Source of the DNA: CAVUAT01 sp963848045
Lineage (GTDB): Bacteria > Actinomycetota > Thermoleophilia > Solirubrobacterales > 70-9
Direction of reading: 5' to 3'
DNA length: 64,000 bases
Assembly: GCA_963848045.1 (NCBI GenBank)
Contig: CAWKCC010000003.1
Coordinates: forward strand, 434,001-498,000
The notes beneath the pieces are model-generated. The model saw nothing but the letters and a program-made list of their open reading frames with translations. It was not told the origin of the DNA and ran no database searches. How positions within the stretch are numbered: the first letter of the stretch is position 1; every line of letters starts with the position of its first letter. Below are positions 51,641-61,078 of this stretch, one piece after another. The position numbers and the translations under genes are program-made.

Positions 51641-53761
51641 GTGGAAGGCTCCCGTTCCAAGCGACCGGCCTCGCCGAAGTCCTCCGGCTCCAAGCGGCGG
51701 AGCGGAAGTGGCAAGCCCAAGGGCTCCGATGCAGGCAAGACAAGGTCGGCCGGCGGCGCCGGCAAGAAGACGACGAGCTCGGCCGCCGCCCGATCGAGAC
51801 CCAAGGCGAAGCCGACCGCGAGACCGAAGGCTAAGGCGACCGCGAAGGCCAAGGCGGAGCCGAAGGCGAAGGCGGCCGCGAAGGCGAAGGCGACCCCGAA
51901 GCCGAGCACGAGGGCGAGAGGGACGGCGCCCGCGAGGCAGAAGGCGCGCGGCAGGCCGGGGAGCAAGGCGAAGGCGGAGGGCGGGCGCGGGACGGGCAGG
52001 AGCTCAAAGCCGCTGGGCCTCTGGTTCCGCGCCTCGACGCGGGTGCGCGCCGCCGGCTACTGGCTGCGCGAGAAGGGGCAGGCCCTGGTGCCCCTGCTGC
52101 GGCGCGCGGGAGAGGATGCCTCGGATCGCTGGCTGCGCAGCTCGCGCGGCGCCCGCATCGGGGTCGCAGCCGGGGCCGGCGTGCTGGCGTTGCTGGCCTT
52201 CGCGAGGTTTGCCCCACTCGATGCGATTCCCTGCCAGGTCTCGGCGGTCAATGAATGCGCTCCAGCGGACGAGGCCATCGCCTTTGTCCCGGCCGACGCG
52301 CTCCTGTACGCGCACGTCACGCTCGATCAGGGGACCACCCAGTTCGAGCGCGCCTCGAAGGCCTTCGAGAGCCTCCCCGACCTTCGCACCATCGCCGCGG
52401 CCGAGTTGCCCGCAGCTGTGCCCACCCCTTCGGGTGCCCAGGTCGATCCGGCGGCTGACGTGCTGCCCTGGGCCGATCGCGAGCTGGCGCTGGCGCTGAT
52501 CCCCGGCCCCCGCAAGACCTCGTCGCCTGTGTTCATCGCCGGAGTCGGCGACAGGCAGGGCGCCGAGCAGTTCGTGGCCAAGATCGCGCCCACCGGCGCG
52601 ACTCCGGCGGCCGAGAAGCAGGGCGACGCGGAGCTCGGCGTCTACCCGGGGGGATTCGCGGCCGCCTACGCCGACGACCAACTGCTGGTTGGCGACGAGG
52701 GCGCGGTGAGGGCCGCGCTCAAGACAAGGGCGGGAGGCGAGCAGGCGCTACAGGACTCGGCGCGCGACGAGCCCCGTGAGGAGCTGCCGGAGGCCCGCTT
52801 CGCCGAGGCCTACCTCTCCCGTGCCGGGGTCCGGCGCCTGCTGGCGGGCAGGACCGGGACCGCGCAGCAGCTCGAGACCTTCGTCGACTACCGGGCCACC
52901 AGCGGACTCGCGGCCGCGCTGGTGGCCAGGGAGGGGGGCATCGAGCTCGACCTCGTCAGTCATCTCGACCCCAAGCTGGCGAAGGCGAACCCCAGCGTCT
53001 TCTCGGAGCTGCCCGACTTCGAGCCGACCCTCGCCGACGAGGCGGGGGAGCGCGCGATCGGATACGTGGGCGTGGGGGAGGCCGGCCCGGCTCTCGCCGG
53101 GGCGCTGAAGCAGGCGGGCCCCGAGGCGACGGGCCTGGCCGCTGCCCTGCGCTCGCTGGCCGGGAGGCTCGAGCGAGAGGCCGGGGTGAACCCGCTCCAG
53201 GACCTGTTGCCTGCGCTCGGCGGGCAGGCGGCGCTGGTCGCCGAGCCCACCGACGGGGCCCCCTTCGCCAGCCTGATCTTCACGGACGTCGACAGCGAGC
53301 AGGCCGACGAGCCGCTCGCCCGCCTGCAGCGGCCGCTGCTGCAGGCCCTGGGAACCGGGGGAGGTGCTCAGGTGCCTCGCTTCGAGGAGACGGAGGTGGA
53401 CGGCGTCACGATCAACTCGGTCCGGGCCTCTCCCACGATCAACCTCTCCTACGCGCTGTTCGATGACAAGCTCGTGATCAGCACTGATCCCGCCGGCGTC
53501 GCCCAGGTTCGCGCGGGGGGTGACGGACTCGCCGACGCGGAAACCTTCAAGCGCGCCACTGAGAACCTCCCCGAGCAGGTCTCAGCGCTAGTCTTCCTCA
53601 ACCTCGACGAGCTCTTCGGCCAGGTGACTCGAACGGACCTGGTCGAGGATCCCTTCTTCGCCAACTTGAGCGTCCTTTTCGACAACGCGTCCTCGCTCGG
53701 GCTCGCCGTCAACGGTGACGACGACAGCATCCGCTCCGAGCTCTTCCTGGCACTCGACTAG
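51641..53761 (+). CDS. DUF3352-type membrane protein with histone H1-like cytoplasmic tail
   Basis: A 706-residue protein. Residues 1-125 are Lys/Ala/Pro/Ser-rich with KAK and PKAK repeats ([20 protein letters not shown]), like histone H1 tails. A single membrane helix follows (about 171-192, [17 protein letters not shown]). The large extracellular part (about 210-705) has [16 protein letters not shown] and alternating strands, as in DUF3352 proteins, whose function is unknown. The basic tail would face the cytoplasm, where it could bind DNA or RNA. It starts with GTG; TATAAG lies 9 bases upstream. It is followed by metK. Confidence 0.75.
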   Translation: MEGSRSKRPASPKSSGSKRRSGSGKPKGSDAGKTRSAGGAGKKTTSSAAARSRPKAKPTARPKAKATAKAKAEPKAKAAAKAKATPKPSTRARGTAPARQKARGRPGSKAKAEGGRGTGRSSKPLGLWFRASTRVRAAGYWLREKGQALVPLLRRAGEDASDRWLRSSRGARIGVAAGAGVLALLAFARFAPLDAIPCQVSAVNECAPADEAIAFVPADALLYAHVTLDQGTTQFERASKAFESLPDLRTIAAAELPAAVPTPSGAQVDPAADVLPWADRELALALIPGPRKTSSPVFIAGVGDRQGAEQFVAKIAPTGATPAAEKQGDAELGVYPGGFAAAYADDQLLVGDEGAVRAALKTRAGGEQALQDSARDEPREELPEARFAEAYLSRAGVRRLLAGRTGTAQQLETFVDYRATSGLAAALVAREGGIELDLVSHLDPKLAKANPSVFSELPDFEPTLADEAGERAIGYVGVGEAGPALAGALKQAGPEATGLAAALRSLAGRLEREAGVNPLQDLLPALGGQAALVAEPTDGAPFASLIFTDVDSEQADEPLARLQRPLLQALGTGGGAQVPRFEETEVDGVTINSVRASPTINLSYALFDDKLVISTDPAGVAQVRAGGDGLADAETFKRATENLPEQVSALVFLNLDELFGQVTRTDLVEDPFFANLSVLFDNASSLGLAVNGDDDSIRSELFLALD

Positions 53762-53781
53762 AACCCGGAGGCAGCGATCAC

Positions 53782-55032
53782 ATGAGCCCGGACCAGCTTC
53801 CCGAAAACGAGCACCTGTTCACCTCCGAGTCGGTCTCGGAGGGCCATCCGGACAAGGTCGCCGACCAGGTCTCCGACGCCGTGCTGGACGCCGTGCTCTC
53901 ACACGGGGAGGGCGAGCAGGCGCGGGTCGCCTGCGAGACGCTGGTCAACACCAACCTGGTCGTGATCGCCGGAGAGATCCGCACCGAGGCCCAGCTCGAC
54001 CTCGACGAGATCGCCCGCTCCACGATCCGCGAGATCGGCTACGACGGCTTCGACCCCCAGTTCGGCGCCGACACCGTCGAGGTGATGCAGCGCCTCGACC
54101 AGCAGTCCGCCGACATCGCCCAGGGGGTCGACCACGCCCAGGAGGAGCGCGAGGAGGGATCACACGACGACCTCGACGCGGCGGGCGCCGGCGACCAGGG
54201 AATGATGTTCGGCTACGCGACCGCCGAGACCCCCGAGCTGATGCCGCTGCCGATCTCCCTCGCCCATCGCCTCGCCCGCCGCCTCGCCGAGGTCCGCAAG
54301 GACGGCACGCTTCCCTACCTGCGCCCCGACGCCAAGACCCAGGTCACGGTCCGCTACCGCGACGGCCGCCCCGTCGAGATCGACCGGGTGCTGATCTCCA
54401 CGCAGCACGCGGAGGGCGCCGACCGCGACACCCGCATCCGCCCCGACCTGCTCGAGGCGGTGATCTCACCGGTGCTGCCCCCCGAGCTCTACGACTCCGG
54501 CCGCATGGCCGAGACGATGCTGGTCAACCCCACCGGCCGCTTCGTGATCGGCGGGCCCGTCGGCGATGCCGGCCTCACCGGCCGCAAGATCATCGTCGAC
54601 ACCTACGGCGGCGCCGCGCGCCACGGCGGCGGCGCCTTCTCGGGCAAGGACCCCTCCAAGGTCGATCGCTCCGCCGCCTACGCCGCGCGCCACGTGGCCA
54701 AGAACGTGGTCGCCGCGGGCCTCGCCGAGCGCTGCGAGGTGCAGGTCGCCTACGCGATCGGGGTCGCCCACCCCGTCTCGATCATGGTCCAGACCTTCGG
54801 CACGGGCAGGCTCGACGACTCGCATCTGACCAAGATCGTCAGCGACACCTTCGACCTGCGCCCCGGCGCCTTCCGCCGCTACCTCGACCTTCACCGCCCG
54901 ATCTACGAGGCGACCGCCGCCTACGGCCACTTCGGCCGCGAGGAGCCCGAGTTCACCTGGGAGCGAACCGACCGCGTCGATGACCTGCGGGCCGCCGCGG
55001 GGATCGAGGCGCCCGCCGGGGCCACCGCCTGA
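53782..55032 (+). CDS. metK: S-adenosylmethionine synthetase
   Basis: A 416-residue Met[74 protein letters not shown], and the P-loop-like [19 protein letters not shown]. An acidic loop ([17 protein letters not shown]) before GAGDQG is longer than in Escherichia coli, as is common in actinobacteria. It makes SAM from Met and ATP. It has a strong GGAGG site. No riboswitch fits in the 20 bases upstream. Confidence 0.96.
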   Translation: MSPDQLPENEHLFTSESVSEGHPDKVADQVSDAVLDAVLSHGEGEQARVACETLVNTNLVVIAGEIRTEAQLDLDEIARSTIREIGYDGFDPQFGADTVEVMQRLDQQSADIAQGVDHAQEEREEGSHDDLDAAGAGDQGMMFGYATAETPELMPLPISLAHRLARRLAEVRKDGTLPYLRPDAKTQVTVRYRDGRPVEIDRVLISTQHAEGADRDTRIRPDLLEAVISPVLPPELYDSGRMAETMLVNPTGRFVIGGPVGDAGLTGRKIIVDTYGGAARHGGGAFSGKDPSKVDRSAAYAARHVAKNVVAAGLAERCEVQVAYAIGVAHPVSIMVQTFGTGRLDDSHLTKIVSDTFDLRPGAFRRYLDLHRPIYEATAAYGHFGREEPEFTWERTDRVDDLRAAAGIEAPAGATA

Positions 55033-55033
55033 A

Positions 55034-55528
55034 CTAGGCCCCGGGCTGCCCGGACTCGGCCTCGAGGGCCGGGTCGCCGTCATGATGCGTGGCGCGGTCG
55101 ACCATCTCGACCACCTGCTCAGGCTGCGCGACCCCGGCGAACACGAACCCCGAGTCGTCGGTGCCCGCCGTGTCGAAGTCGACGTCGCCGATCTGCACGA
55201 TGCGCTCGTATACCGACTGCGTGAAGTTGACGTTCTGGACGCGCTGCAATCGCGTCTCCTCGACCTTGCGGGCGACGATCCCTCGCTTGATGTTGAGCCG
55301 GCGGTCGGTGATCGTGTAGACGGTCGCTGTGCGTTTGACCAGCCCGGCGAGCACCGTGACCGCGGCGATCGCCCCTGCGATCAAGATCGCCGTTCCCGTG
55401 CCGTCGATCAGCTTGGCGACGACGCCGATGCCGAGCGCGATCGCGAAACCGCCCAGATAGAAGCCGAGGATCGCGCGCCAGGAGGGGTGCCCCTGGTAGA
55501 TCACCCTCTCCCCGGACTGCAGGTCCAT
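55034..55528 (-). CDS. PH-domain (bPH2) membrane protein
   Basis: A 164-residue protein: a short N-terminal segment (SGERVIYQGHPSW), two hydrophobic helices (about 20-65; LGFYLGGFAIALGIGVVA and AILIAGAIAAVTVLAGLV) and a bacterial PH domain with YTITDRRLNIKRGIVARKVEETRLQRVQNV and FDTAG. Such proteins are envelope-associated but of unknown role. ATG 55528 was chosen because it starts the conserved MDLQSGE segment and has TAGGCT 7 bases upstream. It is convergent with metK, 1 base apart. Confidence 0.85.
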   Translation of the reverse strand: MDLQSGERVIYQGHPSWRAILGFYLGGFAIALGIGVVAKLIDGTGTAILIAGAIAAVTVLAGLVKRTATVYTITDRRLNIKRGIVARKVEETRLQRVQNVNFTQSVYERIVQIGDVDFDTAGTDDSGFVFAGVAQPEQVVEMVDRATHHDGDPALEAESGQPGA

Positions 55529-55535
55529 GTCGCGG

Positions 55536-55541
55536 AGCCTA
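55536..55541 (-). promoter_or_regulatory. Leaderless -10 box of the PH-domain gene
   Basis: TAGGCT on the minus strand lies 7 bases before ATG 55528. Its TAG is also the stop codon of the upstream beta-helix gene. Confidence 0.5.
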
Positions 55542-57185
55542 CTTCTTCCTCTTCGTCTTCTTTTTCCCCTTCTTCTTCTTGACGGTGAAGGCGCGGCTCG
55601 CCGGGGAGAGGTCGGTGTTGCCGCTGGCATCGCTGGACCGGGCGCTCAGCGTGTGCTTGCCGCGCTTGACCCTGGCCGAGTACGAGGACGAGCAGGGGCT
55701 GAACGGGGCGCCGTCGAGGCTGCACTCGAAGGAGCCCGATTCGGTCGAGGAGATCGTGAACCTGACCTTCAGCTTCTTCTTCTTGGCCGTCAGCTTCTTC
55801 TTTCCGCTGATCGCGGTATCCGGGGCGATGCAGTCGAGCAGGCCGGGCCCGACGAACTCGTCGGCGCCCACGTCGCGGCGCGCCGTCGTGAAGCAGTCGA
55901 GGGTGCCGTCGAGCGCGCGGGCGTCGCCGTCGATGTCGAGCGCCCCGGGCGTGGGTGTGGCGGGATCGCCGATGTCGATCAGCGGCGAGGTCGAGAGCAG
56001 ATGGAAGTCGCCCGCGCCCTGGTTGACGAACCCAGGGGTCGCATGGGTGGTCTTGCTCGTCTCGGTCAGCGTTGCGAAGCCGGTGGCGTTGCCGCCGCTG
56101 AGATCGGGGTCCTCGATCGCAGGGCCGTCATAGTTGGAGTACGAGGTCGTCAGCGTCGCGCTCTCGCCCCTATCGGCGCCGGCGAACACAGCAGTCGCAG
56201 GGCCGCTGATCACCGAGTTGGAGAGGCTGACTGTGGCAGTCTCGCCGTCGTCTGTGATGTCGTCCGGGTCGCCGCCGATGGCGCTGTCCGCGACCGCGGC
56301 CACCCCGATCGAGGAGGCCCCGCCACCGACGATGGTGAGGTGATCGGCAGTCACGTCCATGGCGCTCGTTCCGTTGTTGGGGTTCTCGGCGCTGATTCCC
56401 CTCGCCCCGCCGAGGCTGCCGAGGTCGATCACGGTGCTGTTGGCCACGATGGCGCCTGTATCGAGGCTGAGCCCCGTCTGGGCCCTGATCGTCGAGCGCT
56501 CCACCGTGGCGGTCGAGCCGAGTCCGAATTGGTTGAGGCCGATGTCCCCGACCAGGACGGAGTCGGTGACGGTCGGCTGTCCGCTGGTGCCCCGAACGGC
56601 GAAGTTCTGTGGGGAGTTGGTGACCTCGAGATCCACAGTGGAGTCGTCGAGGATCGCCGCGCCCTGCATGAAGACCCCGACCGCGTTGCTCGCCGTGGGG
56701 CCCGTGACGTTGACGTTGCGGGTGGTGCCGAACCCCCCGAGGCTGAGCCCCTGGTCGCCTTGAACGTCGAGGTTCGCGTCGATCAGCAACGAGAAATCCT
56801 GCATGGTCGATCCCGCCGGTGCCGAGAAGATCATCCCCGTCTTCGACCCGTTCGTATCCACCAGCTTCAGCGTGGTGGCGCCGGTCCCGGCGCCGATGAT
56901 CTGCACGTCAGCGTTGGCCGCATCGCTGTAGCCGCTGTTGGCGACGTTGAACTCGCCCGGGCCGATCCTCACCGTGTCGGCCTCCGTCGTCGAGTTCTGC
57001 GCGGCTGTGAGGGCCCCCTGGATGCTCGCGTTGGGGACCTCGCAGGAAGGGTGGATCGTGTTGTCGGGAACGCAGTAGACGGCGGCGCTCGCCTCTGCGG
57101 CCAGGGCGAGCGGCGCGGCAAGCCCGACGGCCACTGCAGCCGTCGTCAGCGCGCGACGGAGCTTGATCGGTCGTCTTCCCGGCAT
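55539..57185 (-). CDS. Secreted beta-helix protein with Ig-like domain and Lys-rich tail
   Basis: A 548-residue exported protein. It has a signal peptide (about 1-34, ALTTAAVAVGLAAPLALAA) and a beta-helix region (about 45-430) with VTDSVLVGD- and VERSTIRAQ-like turns. A Cys-paired Ig-like unit follows (FECSLDGAPFSPC, then VKRGKHTLSARSSDASGNTD), then a final KKKKGKKKTKRKK tail. It lacks the CSLREA motif of its relatives at 34-44 kb. The C-terminal module is the same type as in the protease at 15.2 kb. RBS GGGGAGA. It is divergent from priA, with 68 bases between them. Antisense frames over this gene are shadows. Confidence 0.83.
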   Translation of the reverse strand: MPGRRPIKLRRALTTAAVAVGLAAPLALAAEASAAVYCVPDNTIHPSCEVPNASIQGALTAAQNSTTEADTVRIGPGEFNVANSGYSDAANADVQIIGAGTGATTLKLVDTNGSKTGMIFSAPAGSTMQDFSLLIDANLDVQGDQGLSLGGFGTTRNVNVTGPTASNAVGVFMQGAAILDDSTVDLEVTNSPQNFAVRGTSGQPTVTDSVLVGDIGLNQFGLGSTATVERSTIRAQTGLSLDTGAIVANSTVIDLGSLGGARGISAENPNNGTSAMDVTADHLTIVGGGASSIGVAAVADSAIGGDPDDITDDGETATVSLSNSVISGPATAVFAGADRGESATLTTSYSNYDGPAIEDPDLSGGNATGFATLTETSKTTHATPGFVNQGAGDFHLLSTSPLIDIGDPATPTPGALDIDGDARALDGTLDCFTTARRDVGADEFVGPGLLDCIAPDTAISGKKKLTAKKKKLKVRFTISSTESGSFECSLDGAPFSPCSSSYSARVKRGKHTLSARSSDASGNTDLSPASRAFTVKKKKGKKKTKRKK

Positions 57186-57240
57186 CGCGTCTCCCCTAAT
57201 CGCCGTATCGACGCACGAAGCGTACCGCCGATCCGCGCCC

Positions 57241-57246
57241 TAGCCT
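57241..57246 (+). promoter_or_regulatory. Leaderless -10 box of priA
   Basis: TAGCCT lies 7 bases before the priA ATG. Confidence 0.55.
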
Positions 57247-57253
57247 CGCTTCG

Positions 57254-59461
57254 ATGGCGATCGCCAAGGTGGAGCCGCTGCTGAGCACCCGGAGCGTCCG
57301 AGGTCCCTTCGACTACCGGCTGCCCGAGTCCATGGGCGAGGTCGGCGTCGGCTCGGTGCTGATCGTGCCCTTCGGGCGTAGGCAGGTCAAGGGAGTCGTG
57401 GTCGGGCTCGCCGAGAGCAGCGAGCTGGCGCCCGAGCGACTGGCCGAGCCCCTCGAGGCGCTCGAGGCCGGGGTGCCTGCGGATCTGGTCGAGCTGGGCA
57501 TCTGGGTCGGCGAGGAGTACTGCTCGACGCCGGCGCGCGGGCTGGGGCTGGTGCTGCCGCCCGGCACGGGCAGCGGCGCCGAGGCGCGGCGGGTCCGTGC
57601 CCTGACCGAGCTCGAGGTCGAGGCCACCCCGAAGGGCGAGGCGGCGCTCACCGGGGGAGGGGGGCGACTGGGCCTGCGCCAACGCGCGGTGCTGAGGGCG
57701 CTGGCGGCCGGACCGCGGCCGGCACGCGAGCTGGCGGCGAGCGCGGGCGCCGACCGGGCGGCGATCCGCCGGCTGGAGCGGCGGGGACTGGTGCGCACGC
57801 ATGAGATCGAGCGACGGCGGCGGCCAGACTCGCAGTCGGTCGGGGCGGTGGACGAGAGGGTCGAGCTCAACCCGGCCCAGCGGCAGGCCGTCGCGGCGAT
57901 CATGGAGTCCCTGGATGCCTCCGGCGCGGCGGCCGGGCCGGGGAGCGGCGCTTCGCGCTCGTGGCTGCTGCACGGCGTCACCGGGTCGGGCAAGACCGAG
58001 GTCTATCTCGAGGCCGTCAGGGCGGCGCTGGAGCGCGGGCGCGGGGCGATCATTCTCGTTCCCGAGATCGCGCTCACCCCGCAGACCATGGGCCGCTTTC
58101 AGCGGCGCTTCGGGGACGCGGTGGCGCTGCTGCACTCGCGGATGTCGGCCGGGGCGCGCTATGACGAGTGGCGGCGGCTGCGCTCGGGCGAGGCGCGCAT
58201 CGCGGTCGGGCCGCGCTCGGCCGTGTTCGCGCCGGTCGCCGAGCTGGGGCTGATAGTGATCGACGAGGAGCACGATTCCTCCTACAAGCAGGAGAGCGAC
58301 CCGCGCTACGACGCGCGCGATGTGGCGCGCCGCCGGGCGGAGGCGGCCGGGGCGGTGCTGTTGGCGGGCACTGCGACCCCGCGTCCGGAGAGCTGGCTGG
58401 AGCTGCCGCGGCTGGCGCTGCCCGAGCGAGTCGACGGCCGCAGCCTGCCTCCCGTCGAGATCGTGGACATGCGCGACGGGGTGCGGGGCCCGCTGCACCG
58501 GCGCACGATCGAGGCGCTCGCCGAGGTGCGCCGCGAGGGCGGCAAGGCGATCATCCTGATCAACCGCCGCGGCTGGTCCACCCACCTCGCCTGCCGCTCC
58601 TGCGGGCGCGCCTGGGAGTGCCCCAACTGCGACGTCTCATTGGTGCTGCATCGCGGCGGGGGGCTCAGCTGCCACCACTGCGGTCACACGGAGCCCCGGC
58701 CGGCCTCATGCCCGGATTGCTCCTCTGTGACGATCGCCCGCGTCGGAGCCGGGACCCAGCGGGTCGAGGCCGAGCTGGCCGCGCTGCTGGAGCCTCTGCC
58801 GATCTTTCGGCTGGACTCCGACAGCAGCGGCGCCGAGAGCCATGCGGGGCTGCTGCGTCGCTTCGACCAGGCCGACTCCGGGGTCCTGGTCGGCACCCAG
58901 ATGGTCGCCAAGGGCCACGATTTCCCCGAGGTCACCCTCGGCGTTGTGCTCGACGCCGACTCCAGCCTGCGGCTGCCGGACTTCCGCTCCGAGGAGCGCA
59001 CCTTCTCATTGATTACCCAGCTCGCCGGGCGCAGTGGCAGGGGCGCTGCGGGCGGTCGGGTGCTGGTCCAGGCGCTCGCCGCCGGCTCTCCCAGCATCCG
59101 CCGAGCCGCGCACCACGACGCCGCGGGCTTCCTCGCAGAGGAGCTGGAGCGCCGTGAGACGTTGAGATACCCGCCCTTCTCGCATCTGATCGAGGTTCTG
59201 CTCGCCGCGCCGACCGAGCCGCCGCTCGAGCGCGCGGCCGGGGCTCTGCACGACCTGGTGGAGAAGGCGCTGCCCGAAGGCGCTGAGCTGCTGGGGCCGG
59301 CGCCACTCTTTCGCCGCCGCGGCCGCCACCGCCGCCGGCTCGTGATCAAGTCCTCGGATCGCCGTGCAGCCGTGTCCGCGGTCCGGGACTCCGTCGCCGC
59401 GGCGGTCAAGGGCCGCAAGCTGCGCGAGGTGGCCGTCTCCGTTGACGTCGACCCCGCGTAA
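57254..59461 (+). CDS. priA: Primosomal protein N' (replication restart helicase PriA)
   Basis: A 735-residue helicase. The N-terminal DNA-binding domain has SVRGPFDYRLPESM and the P-loop is LHGVTGSGKTEVYLEA. The DEAH-like motif is VIDEEHDSSYKQE and motif III is LLAGTATPRPES. A zinc region follows with CRSCGRAWECPNCDVSLVLH and CHHCGHTEPRPASCPDC, then GTQMVAKGHDFPEVTLG. Many actinobacterial PriA proteins have lost helicase motifs; here the Walker A Lys and DEEH are present, so it should be active. It restarts stalled forks. def begins 10 bases after its stop. Confidence 0.93.
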   Translation: MAIAKVEPLLSTRSVRGPFDYRLPESMGEVGVGSVLIVPFGRRQVKGVVVGLAESSELAPERLAEPLEALEAGVPADLVELGIWVGEEYCSTPARGLGLVLPPGTGSGAEARRVRALTELEVEATPKGEAALTGGGGRLGLRQRAVLRALAAGPRPARELAASAGADRAAIRRLERRGLVRTHEIERRRRPDSQSVGAVDERVELNPAQRQAVAAIMESLDASGAAAGPGSGASRSWLLHGVTGSGKTEVYLEAVRAALERGRGAIILVPEIALTPQTMGRFQRRFGDAVALLHSRMSAGARYDEWRRLRSGEARIAVGPRSAVFAPVAELGLIVIDEEHDSSYKQESDPRYDARDVARRRAEAAGAVLLAGTATPRPESWLELPRLALPERVDGRSLPPVEIVDMRDGVRGPLHRRTIEALAEVRREGGKAIILINRRGWSTHLACRSCGRAWECPNCDVSLVLHRGGGLSCHHCGHTEPRPASCPDCSSVTIARVGAGTQRVEAELAALLEPLPIFRLDSDSSGAESHAGLLRRFDQADSGVLVGTQMVAKGHDFPEVTLGVVLDADSSLRLPDFRSEERTFSLITQLAGRSGRGAAGGRVLVQALAAGSPSIRRAAHHDAAGFLAEELERRETLRYPPFSHLIEVLLAAPTEPPLERAAGALHDLVEKALPEGAELLGPAPLFRRRGRHRRRLVIKSSDRRAAVSAVRDSVAAAVKGRKLREVAVSVDVDPA

Positions 59462-59464
59462 AAT
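59459..59464 (+). promoter_or_regulatory. Leaderless -10 box of def
   Basis: TAAAAT, the closest match to consensus in the set, lies 7 bases before ATG 59472 and overlaps the priA stop TAA. It gives def-fmt a promoter independent of priA. Confidence 0.6.
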
Positions 59465-59471
59465 CAGAGCC

Positions 59472-60152
59472 ATGGCCGAAGAGCTGACCACGGAGTACGC
59501 GGAGGACGAGGCGCCGATCGAGGCGGAGAGGCCCGAGGGGCTTGATCCGGCCGCGGTGGAGCGGCGCGCGGAGGCGCTGGCCCAGGTCGTCAAGTTCGGC
59601 GACCCGGTGTTGAAATCTCGTGCCTCGGAGGTGACCGACTTCGACCCGCAGCTCGCGGCCGAGGCCGAGCGGATGTTCTCGATCATGCGCGACGCGATGG
59701 GTGTCGGCCTCGCCGCCACCCAGCTCGGGGTGCTGCGCCGGATGCTCGTCTTCCAGGCCGGCTCCGACGCATCCCCGACCGCTCTGGTCAATCCTGAGAT
59801 CGAGTGGAGCTCGGGCGACCTGGTCACCGCCGAGGAGGGCTGCCTGAGCCTGCCCGGCATCGTCCTCGACGTCGAGCGCCCGCTGCACGTCCGGGCCACC
59901 GGCTTCAGCACGGTCGGCCAGCGGATCTCGATCGAGGCCTCGGGTCTCGAGGCTCGTGTGCTCCAGCACGAGATTGACCATCTCGACGGCATCCTGATCC
60001 TGCAGCGCGCGCCCCGGGACCAGCGGCGCGGCGCGATGCGCGCCCTGCGCGAGGGCGGGGGCTATGCGCCCGAGCGCCCGGAGGACCGCGAGAGCCCTGA
60101 GGGCGTGGAGGGAAACGGCGCGGTGCCGCCAGCCGCTCCAAGCGGCGATTGA
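59472..60152 (+). CDS. def: Peptide deformylase
   Basis: A 226-residue enzyme with all three motifs: GVGLAATQ (77-84), EGCLS (122-126, metal Cys124) and HEIDH (166-170). It removes the N-formyl group from new proteins. It has a 40-residue acidic N-terminal extension and a polar C-terminal tail beyond the catalytic domain, making it longer than typical (about 170-190). ATG 59472 is fixed by the TAAAAT box and the lack of homology upstream. Its stop overlaps the fmt start (TTGA). Confidence 0.94.
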   Translation: MAEELTTEYAEDEAPIEAERPEGLDPAAVERRAEALAQVVKFGDPVLKSRASEVTDFDPQLAAEAERMFSIMRDAMGVGLAATQLGVLRRMLVFQAGSDASPTALVNPEIEWSSGDLVTAEEGCLSLPGIVLDVERPLHVRATGFSTVGQRISIEASGLEARVLQHEIDHLDGILILQRAPRDQRRGAMRALREGGGYAPERPEDRESPEGVEGNGAVPPAAPSGD

Positions 60153-61060
60153 GGACCGCCTACCTGGGCACCTCGGAGTTCGCGGCCACGGTGTTGCGGA
60201 GACTCGCCGCGGGTGCCCATGCGCCGGCCCTGGTCGTGACCCCGCCCGACAGCAGGCAGGGGCGGGGGCGCCGCCCGGCGCCGCCAGCGGTCGCCGCCGC
60301 CGCCGGCGAGCTGGGGCTCGCCGTGCACCGGACGGCTGACGTCAACGACCCCGCCTCCCGGCTGGCGATTGCCGAAGCCGAGCCGGCGTCGGTCGTCGTC
60401 TGCGCCTTCGGACAGATCGTCTCCGAGCCGCTGCTGAGCGAGCATGTGATGCTGAACGTGCACCCGTCACTGCTGCCGCGCTGGCGGGGCGCGGCTCCGA
60501 TCGAGCGGGCGATCATGGCCGGTGACGAGCAGACGGGGACGACGATCATGCGAGTCTCTGCGGGCCTCGATTCGGGGCCGATCGCGCTCGCCGAGCCGAT
60601 CTCGATCGGGGCCGAGGACTACCACGACGATGTCTCCGAGCGACTCGCTGCATTGGGCGGCGAGCTGCTGGTCAGGGCGCTCGAACTGATGGAGGCCGGC
60701 GAGCTCCGCTTCAGCGAGCAGGACGAGAGCCGGGCGACCTACGCCGAGAAGATCGCGCCGGCCGAGCGCCACCTGGATCCCGCGCGCCCGGCAGCCGAGC
60801 TGGCCCGCGCGGTGCACGGGCTGAACCCGCACATCGGCACCCATCTCGAGCTGAAGGGTGGCGGCCGGCTCGCGGTGCGCCGGGCGAGGGCGATCCCGGA
60901 CGGCCCGCCGAGCGGAATGATCGAGCAGGGGCAACGCGGCCTGATACTCGGCACGTCCGACGGCGCCCTGCTGCTCGAGGAGTTGCAGGCGCCGGGCAAG
61001 CGACCGGTGGCCGCGGCCGAGTTCCTGCGCGGAAATCCCGCGCCCGCCGGGGCCGTGTGA
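60149..61060 (+). CDS. fmt: Methionyl-tRNA formyltransferase
   Basis: A 303-residue enzyme with LGTSEFAATVLRRL, VCAFGQIVSEPLLS and the folate-binding LNVHPSLLPRWRGAAPIERAIMAGD, then DSGPIAL. The C-terminal OB-type domain begins near ARAVHGLNPHIG. It formylates initiator Met-tRNA. It is coupled to def in the standard def-fmt pair. Confidence 0.94.
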   Translation: MRTAYLGTSEFAATVLRRLAAGAHAPALVVTPPDSRQGRGRRPAPPAVAAAAGELGLAVHRTADVNDPASRLAIAEAEPASVVVCAFGQIVSEPLLSEHVMLNVHPSLLPRWRGAAPIERAIMAGDEQTGTTIMRVSAGLDSGPIALAEPISIGAEDYHDDVSERLAALGGELLVRALELMEAGELRFSEQDESRATYAEKIAPAERHLDPARPAAELARAVHGLNPHIGTHLELKGGGRLAVRRARAIPDGPPSGMIEQGQRGLILGTSDGALLLEELQAPGKRPVAAAEFLRGNPAPAGAV

Positions 61061-61066
61061 GGCGGC

Positions 61067-61072
61067 TACGCT
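61067..61072 (+). promoter_or_regulatory. Leaderless -10 box of the zinc-ribbon gene
   Basis: TACGCT lies 6 bases before ATG 61079, just after the fmt stop. Confidence 0.5.
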
Positions 61073-61078
61073 GCCTGC

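Noticed and set aside
53762..53781. Possible SAM riboswitch before metK
   Set aside because: Only 20 bases separate metK from the previous stop, too few for any known SAM riboswitch, and the site is a plain ribosome-binding region.
55527..57284. Open frame of 585 codons on the plus strand
   Set aside because: It is antisense to the beta-helix gene, which has a signal peptide, repeats and a tail on the minus strand. The plus-strand translation is composition-driven and runs into priA.
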